From Guyanagaster necrorhizus (Eukaryota > Basidiomycota > Agaricomycetes > Agaricales > Physalacriaceae), in NCBI RefSeq assembly GCF_019112545.1, contig NW_025064906.1:223765-287764 (forward strand): 64,000 bases of DNA. Reading direction: 5' to 3'. A program made the translations under genes and the position numbers. The notes below the pieces were generated by a model. The model ran no database searches, had not been told where the DNA came from, and worked only from the letters and a program-made list of their open reading frames with translations. This document shows, one piece after another, positions 24,587-34,839 of the stretch (positions within the stretch are counted from its first letter, which is position 1; the number at the start of each line of letters is the position of its first letter).

Positions 24587-25892
24587 TTGCTTATGTCATC
24601 ACTCACCACGTATTGTCACTCACACACTCCCAAGCCTCTGATGAGAGGGTCTACCTCTGATGGCCCTGAAGAGGCCAAGGAATCGTTTCATCTAGAATGG
24701 CGAACCATGGAGAAAGAATATGTGGAGGCCATGGAGAGCCATTTGGAGTGGCAAGAGGAGCAGGAGCAGAAGGAAAGGGTCTGAGCAGACCATGTGGCCC
24801 AAGAGTCATGGAAAAAAAAGCAGAGGGAGGAATTGGAGAGAAAGAGGGAGGAGGTTCAGCAGGCCATAGAGAGGCAGGTGAAGGAGGCAGAGGAGAGGGA
24901 GACAGCAGAGGCAGTGGCAAGGGTTGAGGCTGAGAAGGTAGAGCCAGAGGGGATGGTTATGGAGGAGGGGTTGCAAATGACCCCTGCAGAGGCCATTGAT
25001 TTCTGGCTGCATCAAGTGTTGGCAGAACAGTTTGGTCCTGGTTCCAGTCTTCACTTCAAGAAGGTGACTTGCCATGTGCCTCCAGAGTCCGATGATGAGC
25101 AGGACAAGGGAACTGAGGGGGATGATGAGTCTGAGGAATCCAAAGAGACTCTGGAGAGGAGGAAGAGGGTGCGGGAGGGGAAGAGAAGAGTAGCAGGTCT
25201 GGCAGAGAAGAGCTATAAATGCAAGTTCAGGTCGAGAAGCATAGTGGATAGCAGTAGGACAGAGATGGTTGTTAGCCCCAAAAAGCAGGCAAAGTTGGAA
25301 GTGGTGAGACCGGCAGAGGGCAAAGAATTGTTGGATAGTGAAAGTAAGTGTCTTGGTTTTCTTTCATGGCTTCACTTAGCTTTTGTTTTCAGGGAGTTGT
25401 GTGCATTGTCATCAAGATGGCACAGAGTGTTATGTGCAACTGGTAACCAAAGGCGCTGGTTGAGGGTGGACTTGCTCTTGCTGCAAGGTTAAGAAGACTG
25501 CCTGTTCATTCAACAAGGGCATCACCATGAGTGAGGTGATCAGCAGTGTGGAGGTCTCCACTGGTCTCCACCAACTTTCAAAATTGATATGCAAGTTGAT
25601 GTGTTACATGGATGAGTTGGCAGACGAGGTGGCAGATGTTCACAGTACTGTGGCAGGTCTTCAAGATGACTACAGTTCTGATGATATGTCATCTCTTTTG
25701 GAGCTGTTTTTGGAGTCTGAGGTGGAGGCCTGAAAGAAGGCCCAATTAATCTTCAAGGATGAGAGGGATCAGGAGATGGAGGATCTTTGAAAGGTGATGT
25801 TGAAGGGGCTGGACAAGGATATAGAGGAGTTGAAGGAGCAGAGAGAGAGTTTGGATTCTAGTGTGGGCCCATCGGGTTCCATATCTTTGTAA
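24587..25892 (+). pseudogene. Antisense accessory ORF of element D: coiled-coil protein with Cys motif
   Basis: Runs opposite to gag-pol, between chromodomain and 3' LTR. Two exons, 24,587-25,343 and 25,393-25,892, are joined by a 49-bp GT-AG intron at 25,344-25,392. Spliced length is about 418 codons. Residues from about 20 to 125 are Glu/Lys/Arg-rich and predicted coiled coil. An acidic Ser/Glu stretch and a basic stretch follow. Across the splice comes a cysteine motif, C-x2-C-x6-C, then 15-20 residues, then C-x-C-C-x6-C. A second helical, acidic region ends the protein. Four in-frame stops (24,782, 25,461, 25,731 and about 25,788) are all TGA, as from CGA Arg. The start is the first ATG in frame. 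The function is unknown. The Cys spacing suggests nucleic-acid or zinc binding, which is inference. Confidence 0.7.
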
Positions 25893-25954
25893 AATATTTG
25901 TACAAAATGTATATAGAAATGGGTGTTGGATGTTGATAGTGAAGAAGAAAAAAA

Positions 25955-28900
25955 ATATAATTACAAGGTTTTGATTTTGAAAGTGTAAAAGAGGTGATTG
26001 AAATGGTAGTGATTAGTGGTTAGAATTGAAATGGTAAGGTGGGGCACTGGTGGTGTCCAGAGTAGCATTGTATTAGGAATGGGATGTTTGAATGACTTTG
26101 GACAAGAGTCCTGGTTTGCCTGGGTATCGGTGGTGGAATTCTTTAATGAATTCATCAGTGGAGAACTTGGAGACCGGTAACTAAGCAAATTCTTCATTGG
26201 TACCTTTGTATCCTAGTCACTGAATTTTGTACAACAGTGGGCAGTGGAACTGGTGGTCCAGTTTAGAGTCGAGGATTTGGGCTATTTCAAAATATTCTTC
26301 TCCATCGACTTCGACTGGAGGCAGTGGTGGTTGGATTTGGTTAGGGATGGTGTTTTCTTCTATGGGTTCCAATTATAACATATGAAAGACAGGGTGAATA
26401 GATTGGAGATCTGGTGGAAGCCTCAGGGTAAAGGAGTGGGTACCAGGTTGAGCTATGATTTCAAAAGGACCAAGGTATTTTTCTGAAAATTTTCTGGTTG
26501 GGTGGGTGGTTTTGATATGTTTGAAGCTGAGGTAGACCTTGTCCCTCACTGTGAATGGGAGTGTCAGAATCCAGTGCTTGTCTGCTTGGATCTTGTAGCG
26601 AGACTGAGCTTCAGAAATTTCATTCTTCAGTAATTGATGAAGTTCATCCAGGTTGACTGCAAAGTCTCGGGCCTAGGCAGAGGCAATGTCTCTTTTGGGG
26701 TGAACAGTAATGTTGGGGTGGTAACCCTTGTTAGCAAAAAATAGGAAAATTCTGGTGGATGCATTAGAGGCATTGTTGTAGGCAAATTCAGCGATGGGTA
26801 GGAGGGTGTCCCAGTTATCCTGCTGGTAGGAGCAGTAGATGCAGATGTATTGTTCCAGAGTTTGGTTTGCTTATTCCATTTATCCATCGGCCTCTGGATG
26901 ATAACCAGAGGTAAGGTGGAGTTCCATGTCAAGGGCCACAGCTAAGGTGCAAGTAAATTGAGAGACAAATTTGGAGCCGCAGTCAAATGTGATGTGATTG
27001 GGTACCCCATGTTTGGAGAATACATGGATAAGGAAAAGTTGGGCAAGCTCCATGGAGTTGATGGTGTCATGAGTGGGAATGAAGATGGCTTGCTTGCTAG
27101 CTTGATCTATGACTACTAAGATAGTGGTGAATCTGTTGGAGTCCAGTAGTTGTTTAATGAAGTCTATGGAAATGAAATTCCATGGCCATTCAGAAACTGG
27201 CAGGAGTTTGAGTAACCTATAGGGGCAGTGTCTGGGTGCCTTATTGTGCCCACAAACTGTGCAGGACTTAACATAGTGTCAGATATATTCATGCATCTTT
27301 GGCCAAGTGTAGTTCCACCAGACTAGTTCCAATGTCCAGTTTTGACCAAAGTGACCTGCTAAGATATGGTCATGATTGTTCTATAATATATGGAGATGGA
27401 GATCGTTGAAGTCTGGGACATAGATGCAGCCTTCAAAGTAAAGGATGTTGGATTTGTCAATGGATCATTGAGAAGGAGAGAATTCAGAAGTGGCTTTGGC
27501 CTGGCAGAGTCCGTTGGAGGATGTAGCATCGGAAAATTGTGCTTGTCTAATATCAGTGTGGAGTTTGTCGATATCCATAATGGCACTAGCCCATAGGGTG
27601 GGGCCTTCGAGATAGGTTGCTCAGAGTGATGCAGAGAGTTGTTCTTGAGTGAATATGAGTCAGAAATTGTAGGGGTTGATTTGGGCATATTGGCTATCCT
27701 CCTCTTTAGGGTAGACATCTCATCATCTAGTGAGGGCATTTGGTTTCCCACCAAGTTTTCCAGGGCAGAACCGGATTACTAGATTGAACTGGGATAGGTA
27801 TTCAGACCAGCAGACCTGTTGGTGGGTTAGGATCTTGGTGGTGGCGAAGTATTCAAGGTTCTTGTGGTCCATTACAACATCAATGGAGTCCACGGAGCCT
27901 TCAAAATAATGCTGCCAATGTTTAAAGGCTTCAAAAATAGCTAGAAGCTCTTTGTCATGGGTGTCATAGTTGAGTTCAGCATTGTGGAGGCTTTGGGAGC
28001 AGAAAGCGATGGGGTGAATTTCACTATCTTCAAGATAGATAGAGAGAATAGCTGCAATTGCATAGTCAGAGGTGTCAGTTTCCACCACTATCTTTCGATC
28101 GGAGACCCAGTAGGTAAGGATAGGGGTGTGTGTAAAGGCCTGTTTCAACTCATTGAAGGCAGCTAAGCATTTATCATCAAATTTTTATGGAGTTCCCTTG
28201 CGGATGAGTTGTGTAAGAGGAAGAATGATATTGCTATATTTATATATAAAGCAGTGGTAGAAGTTGGCAAAGCCAAGAAAAGATTAGATGTTTTTGACTT
28301 TTTGCAGCACTGGCCAGTCAACAATGGCCTTGACTTTTTCTTCAGACATGCGAAGTCCTTCAGATGATAGGATGTAGCTTAGATATTTCATGGAATCCCA
28401 GTTGAATTTGCATTTGGAACTCTTGCAATAGAGTCTATTAGCTCTAAGCCTGCGTAGAACCTCTCGAACATGTTTCTGGTGATCTTCTGGGTTGTCAGAA
28501 TATATGAGAATGTCATCAAGGCAGACTACTACTAATATGTTGAGCATGTCAGAGAATATATCATTCACAAATCATTAAAATGCTGCTGGAGCATTTGTGA
28601 GGCCAAAAGGCATGACATGCTATTCAAAGGATCTGTAATGGGTCCAGAAGGCTGTTTTCCATTCATCCCCTTTAGCTATGCAAATGAGATGGTAGGTGTG
28701 CCTAAGGTCGAGCTTGATGTAGATGTGCATAGAGTGGGCGGAGTCAAGGAGATCAGAAATAAGGGGGAGAGGGTAGCGATCTTTCTTGGAGATTTTGTTT
28801 AGGCTATGGTAGTTGATGCAAAGTTGGAGTTCACTGGTCTTTTTCTTGACAAATAGGACTGGAGCCCCATGTGGAGAGCAGAATGGCATAATGAACCCAT

Positions 28901-29900
28901 TGCATAGATTATCATCAATAAACTCTCATAGCACCTTGAGTTCAGATTCTGAGAGAGAATAAATGGGGCCAAGTGGTAGGGATGTTCCTTCCTCAAGATT
29001 GATTTTAAGGTCGTATGGCCTGTGTTCAGGTAGCTTTTCAGAGAGGGTATCGCTGAAGACATCTGCAAAATCATAGTACTCTACTGGCACTGATGAAAGA
29101 TCTGCTGGTTTCACAGATATGGCTTTGGCTCCAATATTAGGCAAGGAAGGCTGCAGTGTGAACTGCTGAGTGCCTTCTTCTGCACTGGCTCAGACAAATG
29201 TGGCAGTGGATATGATGGAGATCTTTGGATGTGCTTTTGTAGTAAAAGACTCTGAGGGAGGATAGGAGTAGATAGGTTCATATGGGAATAGAGTCTGCCG
29301 GTTACCTGAAGTCGATTTGGAATAGGGTAAAGCCCTGGGAGTTGGACTGATAGAGTCTGGTGGGCACAGAAGTCCCAGATTTGAGCTGGAAGGCTCAGAG
29401 GGGGGTGGACTGTTGTCCTGTGGGCACAGAAGTCCCTGGGATGCAGCAGAGGCCACAAAATTGGTTGGAGTGAGATCCTGGTAGCTTGAGTGGAAAATGA
29501 TACTATTCTCAACCCAGTCAATCAGAGGATTGTAGCAGGAGAGCCAGTTGTATCCTAGGACAAGATTGCAAGACGAATCCAGAGGAGTGATATAGAAGTT
29601 GATAGTGAAGGTGTCTCCAGACAGAAAACAGATGGAGATGGTTGCAATTTGAGATATACGGCTCCTGATGGAGCCATCAAATAATTGAAGTTGCACACTA
29701 GGGATGGTTTTAATGGGAATTTCATTGGCAGCTACATACTTAGTGTCAACAAAGCAGTGGCTAGAGTCAGAATCAATAAGGGCAAGAAAATGCAGAATGA
29801 TACAAGTTGGGGGACTATCAGGTTCCGTAGTAGTCAGTAATTTTGCTGAGAGGAGAATGTGGAAGGAGTGATTGGAAAGGGATGTTGCATTGAGAGTGAT
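25955..29900 (-). pseudogene. Element D pol: protease, RT, RNase H, integrase, chromodomain
   Basis: Protease begins near 29,790, where the active-site Asp-Ser-Gly is Asp-Ser-Asp (GGC to GAC on the coding strand). The open part is 29,190-29,696. RT occupies 28,284-29,144, with the catalytic motif reading Cys-Leu-Asp-Asp instead of Tyr-Leu-Asp-Asp. RNase H is at 27,723-28,148. The integrase HHCC motif is near 27,220-27,360, the core near 26,880-27,190 and the linker at 26,400-26,800. A chromodomain (I-L-D-S-K-L start, aromatic cage region) is encoded around 26,080-26,300. Many stops break the frame. The chromodomain would target integration to modified chromatin in a working copy. Confidence 0.85.
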
Positions 29901-29929
29901 AACCTCCAGTGTGTGAATAGAGTCAATAC

Positions 29930-31414
29930 AACCCTAAACTCACATGGAGGGAATAGGGTTGCTTTCTAGTTTTCTGACTCCATCGGGATTGGTTCCATGG
30001 GAGCAGTGTCAACTTCTGCTGCACAACCCTTGATGGAGGCTGCTGCCTTCCACTTGTTGCAGTCCTCGGTCTTGTGTTTGGCTCCACAGAACATGCAAAG
30101 ATTGTTCTGGCACCAGTGGTCTTTTTCTTCCTGAATAAGATGGCCATCTTTGCCTAGCTTGTCAGTATAGAGCTTAGAGGTGGTAGATTTCAGTGTGGAG
30201 CTGGAGTCTGAGAAAGATGTGTTAGACCCCTTAGATTTGGGGTTGGAAAATTTATTGTCCCAATTTTCACAGGCAATTTTGGTCTTCTAGGTCTAGTAGC
30301 GAGCATCAAGTTCTTAGGTGAGGAAGCAGATATCATGAAGGTTGTTTGGCTTTCCATAGTGTGCCATATCATCCTTGATATGGGTGCAGAGACCATGGTA
30401 AAAGGCATGATGGAGAGAGTTATCTCTGTATCCAATTTATGAAGCATACTGGTTGAATTGAACTATATACTTCATGATCCGATCCCCATCGCACATTCAA
30501 AGATGTTCTAATGCATCTTCAGCATCTCTGATAGCATCAAAGGGGCTGAAGTTGCTATGAAGCTCATCTAAGAAAGCTGCATAGGAGAATTGCCAGGCTG
30601 GTGGATTCCATGGATTGAGGTTAAGAATATCTGGTTCGAACCAGTTAAGCATGATGCCAGCCAGGAATGAAATAGTATAGTTAATCTTGTTAGCATCTGT
30701 TGCAAATGCAGTAGGTCTGTCATTGAAGTTCAACTGAAGAGAGACAATAAAAGCCTTCAGTTTGCGAGAGTCAGAGCCATCAAATGGTTCTGGTTCCTTG
30801 ATCTTGGTGCAGATAGTGGCTGGTTTAGGGTTGTTAAGGGAAGTGGAGACTCCTTGTAGCAGGTTCATGAATTCTAGAAACATGTCCTGCTGGTTAGGAT
30901 TGTTACTTCTTGTGAGGCTATCAGAGCTGCCTGGGCCATTGGGACCACCTGGTCCTCCTGGTCTCTCTGGTCCTTCTGATCCACCTGAAAAAGGGTTTGG
31001 TGGATTGTCACCTAGTTTCCATTGGATGGGAGTATGAGTAGGGGTGTTTTTATCTCTGCTCTCTGAGTCTGGGCTGTCTGGATCCCTGTGCATGTTGCCT
31101 AGGGATAAGGGGTTTATTGGAGGGTCGGTTCGGGCACTATACATCAGGCTGATCCATTGGGCCCCATTAGTTGAAATGCTGGTGGCATCGAAAGGGTTAG
31201 AGGATTCATCGTAATTAGGTTGGCAGGCAGTGAAGCTAGAGTGATTGTAGGTTTCCCTACGGGAAGGTTGTCCTCCACTGGAGGCCAATCTGAAAAGGCC
31301 TGGTTGTTTCTTTGAGGCAGAGGCTGGAATGTCTTCCATGGAAAATATGTTTAGATGAGTGAGCTGGGTTTGTTCGGGATCAGTTTCTGTGGGTTCAGTA
31401 AATGTGGTGGACAT
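29930..31414 (-). pseudogene. Element D gag
   Basis: The first 305 codons (31,414-30,497) are open from an ATG 40 bp inside the 5' LTR border. They include a Pro/Gly-rich segment (residues about 130-170) and the gag helical region with conserved F-D-G-S and W-F-E-P motifs. The frame then meets a stop, and gag continues to about 29,930 with further stops. At about 30,060-30,100 a zinc knuckle is spaced C-x2-C-x3-H-x4-C, one residue shorter than the usual C-x2-C-x4-H-x4-C. The intact protein would form the virus-like particle. Confidence 0.8.
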
Positions 31415-31453
31415 GATAAAATTTTCGACTCAAGGGTTTGAGTTCAAATATAC

Positions 31454-31951
31454 TGTTAGGAACGTGCCAATCAAATGGGCTTGAGTGCATATGTGGAGTC
31501 TGGCGGAGTGCATGGGCATCGACGAAGCTATTGGCAATGTCACCCTTGAGTCAGAGCCCAAGGATCTGGATGGGCAGAATGGAGTTCCATCAGGGAAGTG
31601 AACAGGAATATCCTTTGGAGCAGAATCCAACAGATGAGATAGGGAGGAGTTGAAGTGAGTGTGAAGTGTAGATGGCTTATCCAAGTTGATATTCAAACTG
31701 AGTAGTTACGATGATATACATGGCTTTATATACTAATGGTAGCTAATTCTGAGTCAGGTTCCATTGGGTTCTGGTGTCAATATTCGCTACCGAGTTTGGG
31801 GTCTAAATATTACAATGTGAAATACGGATGTGAAATGATAATAGTGAAATGAAATTAGTAGGTAATAGGAAGCAGCTGGAGTCCAGTGGGTAGCGTGATT
31901 GGAATTGTGGTTGGTTTAGGTGACACAGAGGCTGGCGGCATGCATGTAACA
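31454..31951 (-). repeat. 5' LTR of element D
   Basis: 498 bp, flanked on the right by CAGAA. It contains a TATA-like box near 31,723-31,730 (minus strand). Confidence 0.93.
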
Positions 31952-31956
31952 CAGAA

Positions 31957-32233
31957 GCAAGATGAGTCACAGTTCCATCATGCAAGAACTTCAGGTGAAT
32001 GAAGGGTGATCAGGTAAAAGATACTTTGATTCAGAAAAAGTCATCTATCTACTGTATCACAAAAGTTTATATAGTACTTGGGTAATTCAAATAGATAAGG
32101 AACAGATGTAGAATAAGATCATAGAGATAAAGGTAAGCATAATGGGGAACAGTAATCTACTTAGTTGAATAATATCAGCATAGTAATGTAAGGGGTCAGA
32201 GGAGTAGGGTCCAATGTACATCAAGGTGTTACA
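31957..32233 (-). repeat. LTR of element C, split by element D
   Basis: In minus orientation this begins TGTAACACC at 32,233, has a TATATAAA box near 32,060-32,070, and runs up to D. On the far side of D the last bases, 23,962-23,971, complete it with TGTTACA. Removing D and one CAGAA copy gives a repeat of about 287 bp with perfectly inverted ends TGTAACA/TGTTACA. Gag of C starts about 140 bp further on, as expected for a 5' LTR. Confidence 0.7.
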
Positions 32234-32430
32234 GTGCAACCATCATTGGGACACTCACATTTCATGATAGTTAGCAGTGACAAAAACCACCAGGTCCACA
32301 CTAGATTTTCCCTTGTCAGCAAGATTGATATTAGGTAGACACTTCCATACCACATGTAGATTTTGTAACTTTCCTTGCCATATACCATCATTGCAAGTAA
32401 TGGACAACATATAGCAAGTTCAAGCATTTA
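32234..32430 (-). pseudogene. Truncated C2H2 zinc-finger-like exon at the border of the transposon block
   Basis: The minus-strand reading ends with Cys-Glu-Cys-Pro-Asn-Asp-Gly-Cys-Thr exactly at the LTR border. About 20 bp here are similar to the second-finger exon of the zinc-finger gene at 33,687-34,839 (E-C-P-x-x-G-C-T). The rest of the finger would lie beyond the LTR and is absent. Only one Cys pair is visible, so this could be chance. No start or splice structure could be set. Confidence 0.3.
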
Positions 32431-32434
32431 TGTG

Positions 32435-33686
32435 CCCATTAAGTCAACACTCAAAGTCCTTTAAGACACAATGGAATGATCCTAGTATTCACAGATATCG
32501 TTGTTATCCTGAACTTGAAAATGTCGAGCGGTGAATGCCTCTTTAGGTATCTATTGGACTTGCTTCCGCAGAGGTTTATTGGCTGCAGTGACTTGTGGCA
32601 CCCGCGTGCGCTCTAGATTCATATTGATGGTTACGGCAGCCATGGTATCCTATCAACTGCATTCGCCAAATTGTCCCAGAGGGCCTCCTCCACCTGTTGG
32701 TCCTACGGAAACCCCACTTTCTCGCATATTATTTCCTGCTCTCAATTTTTGAGGAGGTCGGTTCAATGCATTGATCCTTGTATTCAATGGATCTACTCCT
32801 GATAAATCTACTGTTCAGGATCGTTGTCACCGCTATTGAGCAAGTTTCGCTGCAATCCCTGAACCATGCCACCTACTCTCTGACTCCACTAATAGTGACG
32901 CCGCTTCACTTCTAGCGAGTCAGACGAAGACTCGAGCCGTAACTTATGTATACGAAGTCATGATCGAATTCGGTGACAGCGATCTGACCCGTGGAGCGGC
33001 CGATGGTCGACTCAGAGATTTCCAATTCTTCAGCTTTCTGTATTGAAATACAATAGCTGTCATCATCTACCTCGTAAATTCTGCCGGCGCCCGACCAGCG
33101 TAGAAGAACTGATCTCATGGGAGAATGGACTTCCGTCGAGGCCGCCACACAATACATGCGTCCGTCAGATATAGCTTCCAGCGCCACTGCGAGAGGATAC
33201 GGCCGGGGAGTGTTGTCCACGCTTTACTTACCAAATCAAAAACTGAGTACCCATTCATCACGAATGTCAAATTATGCCGAGTTGACCTTACACCCAGGAC
33301 AAGAGGTGAATATTTGAATGTACGAGAGGTGTGAGGACTAACAGTTGCCGAATTCATAGACGCATTTCAGCAATTGTTCGATGTACGTGTTCTCCCATTT
33401 ATAGCTATTTCTTATGACTGAACTTTGCGCAGGGTTTCGAATTTATGCACCGGAATTTTGTGGCAGAGCTTGGCGCCTTCCCTTCTGATCTCAGTGATGA
33501 TACTAACCGTTTCTGAAGGATATCACTGTCATGACCGCGATGCTGGATCCGAGCAGGCTGTCTCCAAAAGGCTCTCATCCTATTCATCCTTTCATGAATT
33601 CAAAATATACAGTATTTGTAAGGCACATTACGCGCACTAAATGCTGGCCTCGCTACTGTTTCATTGACTTTGGATTCTCTCTCTCC
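32435..33686. other. Interval with possible minus-strand hypothetical gene
   Basis: Normal CpG content, so host DNA. On the minus strand 33,220-32,912 encodes 102 codons with charged and beta-rich sequence. 33,357-33,115 is open in another frame and contains a GTAAGT donor near 33,230. I could not find a splice that keeps the phase between them. Plus-strand frames at 32,531-32,752 are also open but unlike any family I know. No product is assigned. Confidence 0.3.
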
Positions 33687-34839
33687 TTATGATCCAGAAA
33701 AGCTCCCATTCGACATCTCCATCGCTACAGGCGGCAGACCATGGGAGACACGTCCATGCTGCTTCATGTTGTCTTTTCTGCTGAAAGTGCTCGTGCAGCC
33801 TTCGTGTGGACATTCATAACCTAAGGAACTGTGAGCACTGGAACCGAAGAGTGAAAAGGTCGAGCTCACGTCTGTATTTCAAATGCACACTATTGACATG
33901 TCTCTTCAAATGCTCGCCTCGTTGGAAGTTCTTCCCACATCCTTCTTCCGTACAAATGTATGGCCTCTCGGCACCGCCCTCCATCTTCACTCCATGCGAA
34001 GTGAATGGAAGCACCTTGTGAGGCGTTGCTACAATCTGACCGCCTTCACGAAACTCTGGAGCAACAGCGACTTTCCTTCCGCGAATTTTCTTACTGCCAT
34101 TCGCAACGACCGTCGGCTTGTCTCCACTGTCGCCTTTCTTGCCAAAGTGCTTCGTCGATCTGGTCAATCGAGTTCTCTTTTTGGGCGTCGGGGTAGAAGG
34201 TCCTGGACTAGGGCGGTAGACAGAACCAGAATCCGATTCGTCGTCTTCGTGATGGGAGGATTCGGATCGCGACCGTGGTGCATCGCTCGAAGACCCCGTG
34301 TACAAGTTAGAGGCCGAGGACACCTGTAAGTCAGACTGTAGCCTTTTACGCTTCTTGCTAGACAGCGGGAAGTCCTGATGAGCAGGCTGTCCTTTCGCCT
34401 CAGTAGAAAGCGATGCGCCCAGAAGATGCTCCGGAAGGTATGAAGAGGGTGCTGCGGACGGTGCAAGTTCTATGAAACCCAATCTGTCGATCCACATAGG
34501 CGGTGTTGAGGGTCGCTGTAGTGAGGTGGATGGTGTCGTGCCAGAATTTAAGGGAAGTTCCGAGAGAAATGGTGAAGTGTCGCCATAAATGAAGCGCGAG
34601 TCCGTCGTTAACAGGCTGCCAAGGCCATGTCCGTTGGAGAGGTAGTCTTTGCAAGGCGTCTGTGGGAAAAAATCTGCATCCCGCTCGGAATCAAAGTGGA
34701 GCTGGTGGTAGTATTTAGCCATCTGCTCGTAGAAAGACCAAGCAGGTGCAGATTGGGTTGGATTCTCTGTCTCATCAGGCGGCCCCAAGGGTGCGAATCC
34801 CTTGATCTGCTCCACGTTGCCATACAGGTAGTCGTCCAT
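33687..34839 (-). CDS. C2H2 zinc-finger transcription factor, two C-terminal fingers
   Basis: Two exons, 34,839-33,870 and 33,820-33,687, with a 49-bp intron (donor GTGAGC, acceptor TTAG), give 367 residues. The first 280 residues are low complexity, rich in Ser, Pro and Thr, with basic clusters near 165 and 230-260 that could serve as nuclear localisation signals. Finger 1 (about residues 294-320) and finger 2 (about 325-350) both have the spacing C-x4-C-x12-H-x4-H, and the intron falls in the linker between them. Two closely spaced C-terminal fingers occur in fungal stress and nutrient regulators of the Msn2 type, but outside the fingers I see no specific relation. It probably acts in the nucleus as a sequence-specific regulator. 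Targets are unknown. Confidence 0.85.

Larger units (their letters stand above)
23972..31951 (-). mobile_element. Element D: complete-length Ty3/gypsy chromovirus
   Basis: 7,980 bp, bounded by two 498-bp LTRs and by the perfect target-site duplication CAGAA (23,967-23,971 and 31,952-31,956). On the minus strand, gag, protease, RT, RNase H, integrase and chromodomain follow in order. An additional intron-containing ORF on the plus strand fills 24,587-25,892 between the chromodomain and the 3' LTR. LTRs have equal length and differ, where compared, only by transitions. CpG is depleted but not absent. It is the youngest insertion here and lies inside the LTR of element C. Coding regions carry stops, so the copy is defective. 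Confidence 0.93.

Noticed and set aside
24651..25075. Pro/Leu-rich minus-strand ORFs
   Set aside because: Complement of the Glu/Lys-rich coiled coil of the antisense accessory ORF.
31430..31696. ORFs inside the LTRs of element D and the solo LTR
   Set aside because: They recur because the LTRs are repeats; no start context or domain.
33883..34329. Plus-strand ORF of 148 codons opposite the zinc-finger gene
   Set aside because: Shadow of the zinc-finger gene on the other strand, without recognisable features.
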